Assembly (NCBI GenBank): GCA_016987375.1
Contig: PJRA01000519.1
Location: 350,483 to 360,922 of the forward strand
Direction of reading: 5' to 3'
DNA: 10,440 nt
Source: Brachionus koreanus
Lineage: Eukaryota > Rotifera > Eurotatoria > Ploima > Brachionidae
Below, in pieces: positions 7,147 through 10,440 of this stretch (position 1 is its first letter; the number at the start of each line of letters is the position of its first letter). The notes under the pieces were generated by a model. The model was not told where the DNA came from, searched no databases, and saw nothing but the letters and a program-made list of their open reading frames with translations. Both the position numbers and the translations under genes were made by a program.

Positions 7147-7842
7147 ATGAATACTTTAACTCACGAAGACTTGTTAAAAGAAATTGATAGGATATATGAA
7201 AAAGATCTATTTGAAGCTATTTCAAGTTTAAAGCTTAATGGTCATCTAATAGCAAATACATCAAAATCTTTAGTTCACCAACACTTGGGCTCACCAGATT
7301 TGATTATTCAATTTGAATGTTTTTTTAACCGAATATCCAAAAAATTTAAATCAATAGAATTTTACCAAACACACGATTATCACATAACTGACTTAGACAA
7401 TCAAGCTCCTTTGATAAATCAAGTTGTATCTACATCACCATGTTCAAACCAGACTAATGTTTCCGAGCCTTTGAATAACGTTTCATCAATTCAAATCTTA
7501 GAAAGAACTACAGATGAGCAACAAACTCAAGTGATACAGTCAGCCCAATCTACAAAGTCTAAAAAACCAGATTGGCCAACTAATTTTAATTTTCCAGAAG
7601 AAAGATTTGATCAAGATCTTATTGAATATTTTAGTGAACCGAATGTAGATTTAACCAAAAAACATAAAAATCGTATAGTGACAGAATTATTTAATAAAAT
7701 GACATCTTATGATATGTAAGTAACTGAAAATACAAATTTAATAAATTTTTAAAAATTAATTTTTTTAAATATTCAAATTTTTAGAATTTATCCGACATGT
7801 TTTCAATATCGGGAAGCAGCCAAATCGTTCGTAGTTAAATAA
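7147..7842 (+). CDS. SAMD3-like protein N-terminal part, two exons, 208 residues
   Basis: Exon 1 is 7147-7715 and exon 2 is 7785-7842. Reading through gives TAA at 7717, but the text there is a strong donor, AT|GTAAGT. Splicing to the TTTTTAG|A acceptor at 7784 restores the frame and extends the protein with DIIYPTCFQYREAAKSFVVK. This matches a conserved region of SAMD3-like proteins, where a YP-Y-A-LV pattern follows a helix like RIVTELFNKM and normally leads into KYPFL. Residues about 1-62 look like a degenerate SAM domain (KLNGHLI, then HQHLGSPDLI). Residues 95-140 are polar and probably unstructured. A WPTNFNFPEERF segment marks the start of the conserved C-terminal half. The protein stops (TAA 7840-7842, overlapping AATAAA at 7841-7846) just where the family continues, so it is truncated or lacks an exon I cannot see. 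The start has A at -3. Biochemical role unknown. Confidence 0.65.
7716..7784 (+). other. 69-bp GT-AG intron
   Basis: GTAAGT at 7716-7721, AT-rich body, and a T-rich tract ending in TTTTTAG at 7778-7784. Removing it joins GAT AT to A ATT and continues a protein segment that matches a known family, which is the main support. Confidence 0.72.
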
Positions 7843-8194
7843 ATAAAACATGTAGCATAGTTAAATAAAACTGATGAAAAATAAGTAATTTTAATTTATG
7901 AATTAGCATACGCCAACTCAAAGTCTAAAAAGTGGGCTTTGAAAAATTGTTCTATCGATTTAGTTAAATAGAAATTGAAAATTTTTTGATTTCATAGATT
8001 TTTCATTTTTGAAATCAAATTTTAAAATTCTAGATTTAATTCAAATTTAGTTGTGAATATTTTATTTCAAAAAGCGAATGATTTGCCTACGAAGGAGCTG
8101 AAAATAATTAATTAGATTTAAATCAAGCTTTTTATTAATTGATTTAAATTAATAAAATAAATAAACTATTCTAATAAAAAAGAAAATTACTAAA
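7843..8194. other. AT-rich spacer between convergent genes
   Basis: No gene can be supported. AATAAA words at 7841-7846 and nearby could end the + strand gene. The least AT-rich patch, about 7907-7965, has no frame resembling the missing part of the SAMD3-like family. On the - strand, AATAAA-like words near 8155-8190 could serve the gene ending at 8195. Confidence 0.35.
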
Positions 8195-8476
8195 TTATTT
8201 ATTTTTCTTGCCAAATAATCTCTTGAAGCGAGAGCCAAGTCCTTTTTTTTTCAATTCTTTATTTTCTATCGAATGGTTCGCTTGGATATGGCTTTCAGGT
8301 ACAGGACCAGTCTCTGAAAAATTACCATTGTTCCTATCAGTATCTACTTGATCTGCAAATGGAAAACTATCATTAATTTCTCCAGTTTCAATCAACAAGT
8401 ATTCTGAACATGGATCTATTTCCAAATATATTTCTTCGTAATAAAAATCATCTTCATCAACAATTTTAACAATCAT
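8195..8476 (-). CDS. Small hypothetical protein, acidic N-terminus and basic C-terminus, 93 residues
   Basis: I do not recognise the family. The first 35 residues are acidic and strand-like (VDEDDFYYEEIYLEID), the middle is polar and probably disordered, and the end is strongly basic (KKKGLGSRFKRLFGKKNK), which could act as a nuclear signal or an amphipathic membrane or nucleic-acid contact. The ATG at 8476 has A at -3, a good start context. No signal peptide or membrane span is visible. It is convergent with the gene at 7147-7842. At this AT content a 282-bp frame with clear charge partition is suggestive but not proof of coding. Confidence 0.45.
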   Translation of the reverse strand: MIVKIVDEDDFYYEEIYLEIDPCSEYLLIETGEINDSFPFADQVDTDRNNGNFSETGPVPESHIQANHSIENKELKKKGLGSRFKRLFGKKNK

Positions 8477-8784
8477 TTTAGTATAATGTATAAAAAAGCG
8501 CAAAAGAGGCAATTACTAGCTTACTAAATTTTATTTCTATTTTTATTTTGAGAAAATCTTATGTATCTATTCAAGCGAAAACTAATCATGAATCGATATG
8601 ATTCAATTTTTTTTAATTATCAACTTATTTTTTTAATTAAGTAATTACAAAAGTTAGACCAGTTTTTTTTTTAATTTAGTATTTGTGATAATGAGAGGAG
8701 AGGTAAGAGTGTAGCATAAATTTTAGGTTATCAGATTACCACTTAGAATCATGATAAATAAAAATTTTACGCTAATACATTTTA

Positions 8785-8842
8785 GCAACGTAATGAGATT
8801 TGGACTTAAATTAAAGAATTGAGTCAAATCAGTTTGCGTTGC
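8785..8842. repeat. Imperfect inverted repeat, 24-bp arms
   Basis: GCAACG at 8785-8790 is matched by CGTTGC at 8837-8842, and GATTTG at 8797-8802 by CAAATC at 8825-8830, around an AT-rich loop. About 15 of 24 arm positions pair. This may be a decayed foldback or chance. Confidence 0.35.
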
Positions 8843-9398
8843 GCATTACATTTATCACTTTGATAAAAAAATAAATAATTTTTATTAAAATTCTTGTGAT
8901 TAATTTGAAAAGACCATGAACCAAAAATTTTCTATTTAATACTGAATCATTTTTTGAAACTGATTTTTTGGAATGTGTCTAAAATTTTGTCTTAAAATTT
9001 TAAAAAGCTCAATTTTTTCTAAATTTTTACAACTAATTTATTTTAAAAAAATAATTGGAAAAAAATTAAAACTCACTTGATTTAATTATTGCTGTAATTT
9101 TTTTTAAAAAAGGGACTAAATCTAAAATTTTTTCTATTTGAAGTAGCCAAGTCTTAAAAATACAAAATTAAATTCTTTTTGATTTTTGATTTTCAACATA
9201 CTAACCCATCATTCATGTTGGATTATTATACTAAATATATTCTAGATCATCATTTTTGGCCTAATGCTCTTGAAAATATATAGTTTCTGCGCCTGCGCAT
9301 ATTTATGAAAGTTTAAAAAAAATACAAACAACTATTAAATAAATTTTTTTAATCGAAAAAAATAAATAATGAATTTTTTAATATTTTTATTTCCTAAT

Positions 9399-9417
9399 CT
9401 TTGGTACTGCACCAAAG
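9399..9417. repeat. Short hairpin, 7-bp stem
   Basis: CTTTGGT and ACCAAAG flank the 5-base loop ACTGC. Perfect stem, no U-tract context that would give it a clear role. Confidence 0.45.
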
Positions 9418-9504
9418 GCATAATTAAAAAAAATTATTTTTTATTTTTTACTTTAAAATCGAGTCTTGATGACGCATTAAACTAAGGCTTTCAGTGTTTG
9501 ATGT

Positions 9505-9538
9505 GGACCTAAACGCGTGATTACGCTATTACGGGTCC
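9505..9538. repeat. Nested GC-rich hairpin
   Basis: GGACC (9505-9509) pairs with GGTCC (9534-9538), and inside it GCGT (9515-9518) pairs with ACGC (9523-9526) around GATT. It stands out in a region that is otherwise nearly all A/T. Confidence 0.4.
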
Positions 9539-9621
9539 CCAAAATGTTTGTTCGAAATTTAAATTAAAAAATTATGATCTGTTAATAATAAATAAAATTA
9601 TGAAAATTTACAACTATTAAT

Positions 9622-9644
9622 AATTCTGTATAGTATACAGAATT
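9622..9644. repeat. Near-perfect palindrome, 10-bp stem with 3-base centre
   Basis: AATTCTGTAT and ATACAGAATT flank AGT. The stem is perfect. No neighbouring element explains it. Confidence 0.55.
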
Positions 9645-10311
9645 TTGTCTTTTTTTCGGAGATAATAATGAATTTTGAATTTTTTAATATTTTTTGCATG
9701 TCCTACCCTGATCTCAATTTGTCCTTGGAGATCAAGAAATTTCGAAAGCCAGTATGTAGTTTAGAATATTTTAGAGAATTATGAAAAATGAAAAAATATC
9801 AAAATTGTAAGGTTTTATGAGAAAAGTGAAAATTCAGTAAAATAATCGTTTTTTACAAATATCTCTTGATCAGTAGTAGATATTTACTTTAAATTAACAC
9901 ACACATTACATAATTGATTTTCACCATTTTTATATGATTTTTTCCTTTAGATTATGGTGCCAATTTTAATTAAAAGTTTCTTTAAAAAAGTATAGAGCTA
10001 AGAGCCTAAGCTACAATATAATATATGATACTTAAAAGTTGTACAACGATACTACATCAAAAATACTTTTATTTTTATTTTATTTTTTTGCTTTAAAAAC
10101 CCTTTATTTGAACTCGTTTTGTATATATTTAATGAATCTTTTTCATGATTTATAATTTAAGAAAAAAAATATTATCAAAAGTTTTTCATATTAGATTGAA
10201 CAGTACTTAAAATTTAGTAAATTTCAGAGTTAAACTAATATAATTTTGTCTATTGCAAAAATAATTTTTCATTGAATTAGTCCAATCCATTCTAATTAAA
10301 TAGCCGATTGA

Positions 10312-10384
10312 GCCCGTATAGCCGAGTGGTTTGTGTGTTAGTCATGCAAGCAGAGGGTGGAAGGTTCAAACCCCACTGAGGGTG
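10312..10384 (+). tRNA. Degenerate tRNA-like sequence (tRNA pseudogene or SINE head)
   Basis: Exactly 73 nt with standard tRNA spacing. The internal promoter is good: an A box TAGCCGAGTGG at positions 8-18 and a B box GGTTCAAACCC at 52-62. The acceptor arms GCCCGTA and TGAGGGT pair at six of seven positions counting wobble. The D, anticodon and T stems are poor (two of four, four of five with wobble, three of five), and position 33 is not T, so no anticodon can be assigned safely. A functional tRNA is unlikely. A polymerase III-driven SINE whose head derives from a tRNA is the best reading. Confidence 0.5.
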
Positions 10385-10440
10385 GAAAAATCTTCAAAAT
10401 GTCTCTGCAATACGGGGCGCATGTTTAAACCCCTTTCATC
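10312..10440 (+). mobile_element. Possible tRNA-derived SINE, running off the window
   Basis: The tRNA-like head is followed by about 56 bp of sequence less AT-rich than the surroundings, with a small GGGG/CCCC hairpin around 10414-10433, which reaches the window edge. No 3' tail or target duplication can be seen, so the SINE call depends on finding further copies. Confidence 0.35.

Larger units (their letters stand above)
8477..10311. other. Long gene-free AT-rich region with scattered short hairpins
   Basis: Over 1.8 kb there is no reading frame worth calling on either strand. The features I could find are short inverted repeats (listed separately), a GC-rich palindromic word at 9288-9299, and a second GC-rich patch at 9505-9540. 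The remainder is A/T runs. Confidence 0.5.

Noticed and set aside
7907..7965. Possible missing third exon of the SAMD3-like gene
   Set aside because: The patch is less AT-rich, but no frame gives the KYPFL-like or following conserved segment, and no acceptor is convincing.
10312..10384. Functional tRNA gene
   Set aside because: The D, anticodon and T stems have mismatches and position 33 is not T, so the fold is too poor for an active tRNA.

Overview
This window looks like AT-rich intergenic DNA from a small invertebrate nuclear genome. The signs are very low GC outside genes, one short GT-AG intron, an F-box/LRR gene, remnants of non-LTR retrotransposons, and a transposon-type integrase tail with a cysteine-rich end. 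The mix resembles a monogonont rotifer such as Brachionus, but that is an inference from general look and not a proven assignment. There is no bacterial, phage or CRISPR content.

Layout, left to right. Positions 1-662 hold no gene. A 31-bp minisatellite (663-960) runs directly into the last ~80 codons of a decayed transposon ORF on the + strand (955-1197). The only large intact gene is an intronless F-box/leucine-rich-repeat protein on the - strand (1897-3858), probably an SCF ubiquitin-ligase substrate adaptor. Upstream of it lie two unrelated LINE remnants on the - strand. The first is a frameshifted 3' end (about 4236-4560). The second is a 5'-truncated reverse-transcriptase copy (4811-5945) bracketed by ~100-bp direct repeats (4714-4810 and 5946-6054) that begin exactly at its ends. 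A 143-bp near-perfect foldback lies at 6250-6392.

Three small genes follow: a two-finger C2H2 zinc-finger protein (-, 6674-6868); a divergently placed two-exon gene (+, 7147-7842) encoding a SAM-like domain plus the start of a conserved region known from SAMD3-like proteins, cut short; and a convergent 93-residue protein of unknown function (-, 8195-8476). From 8477 to 10311 there is only AT-rich sequence with a few short hairpins. A degenerate tRNA-like sequence with good A and B boxes (10312-10384), probably the head of a SINE, runs to the window end.

The F-box gene is the only one with an evident cellular role. The small genes may be genuine, or may be cargo or remnants of mobile elements. 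I did not find a convincing new biological system. The strongest unusual observation is the exceptionally long target-site-like duplication around the LINE fragment, followed by its two nonsense codons, which both fall where tryptophan is expected.
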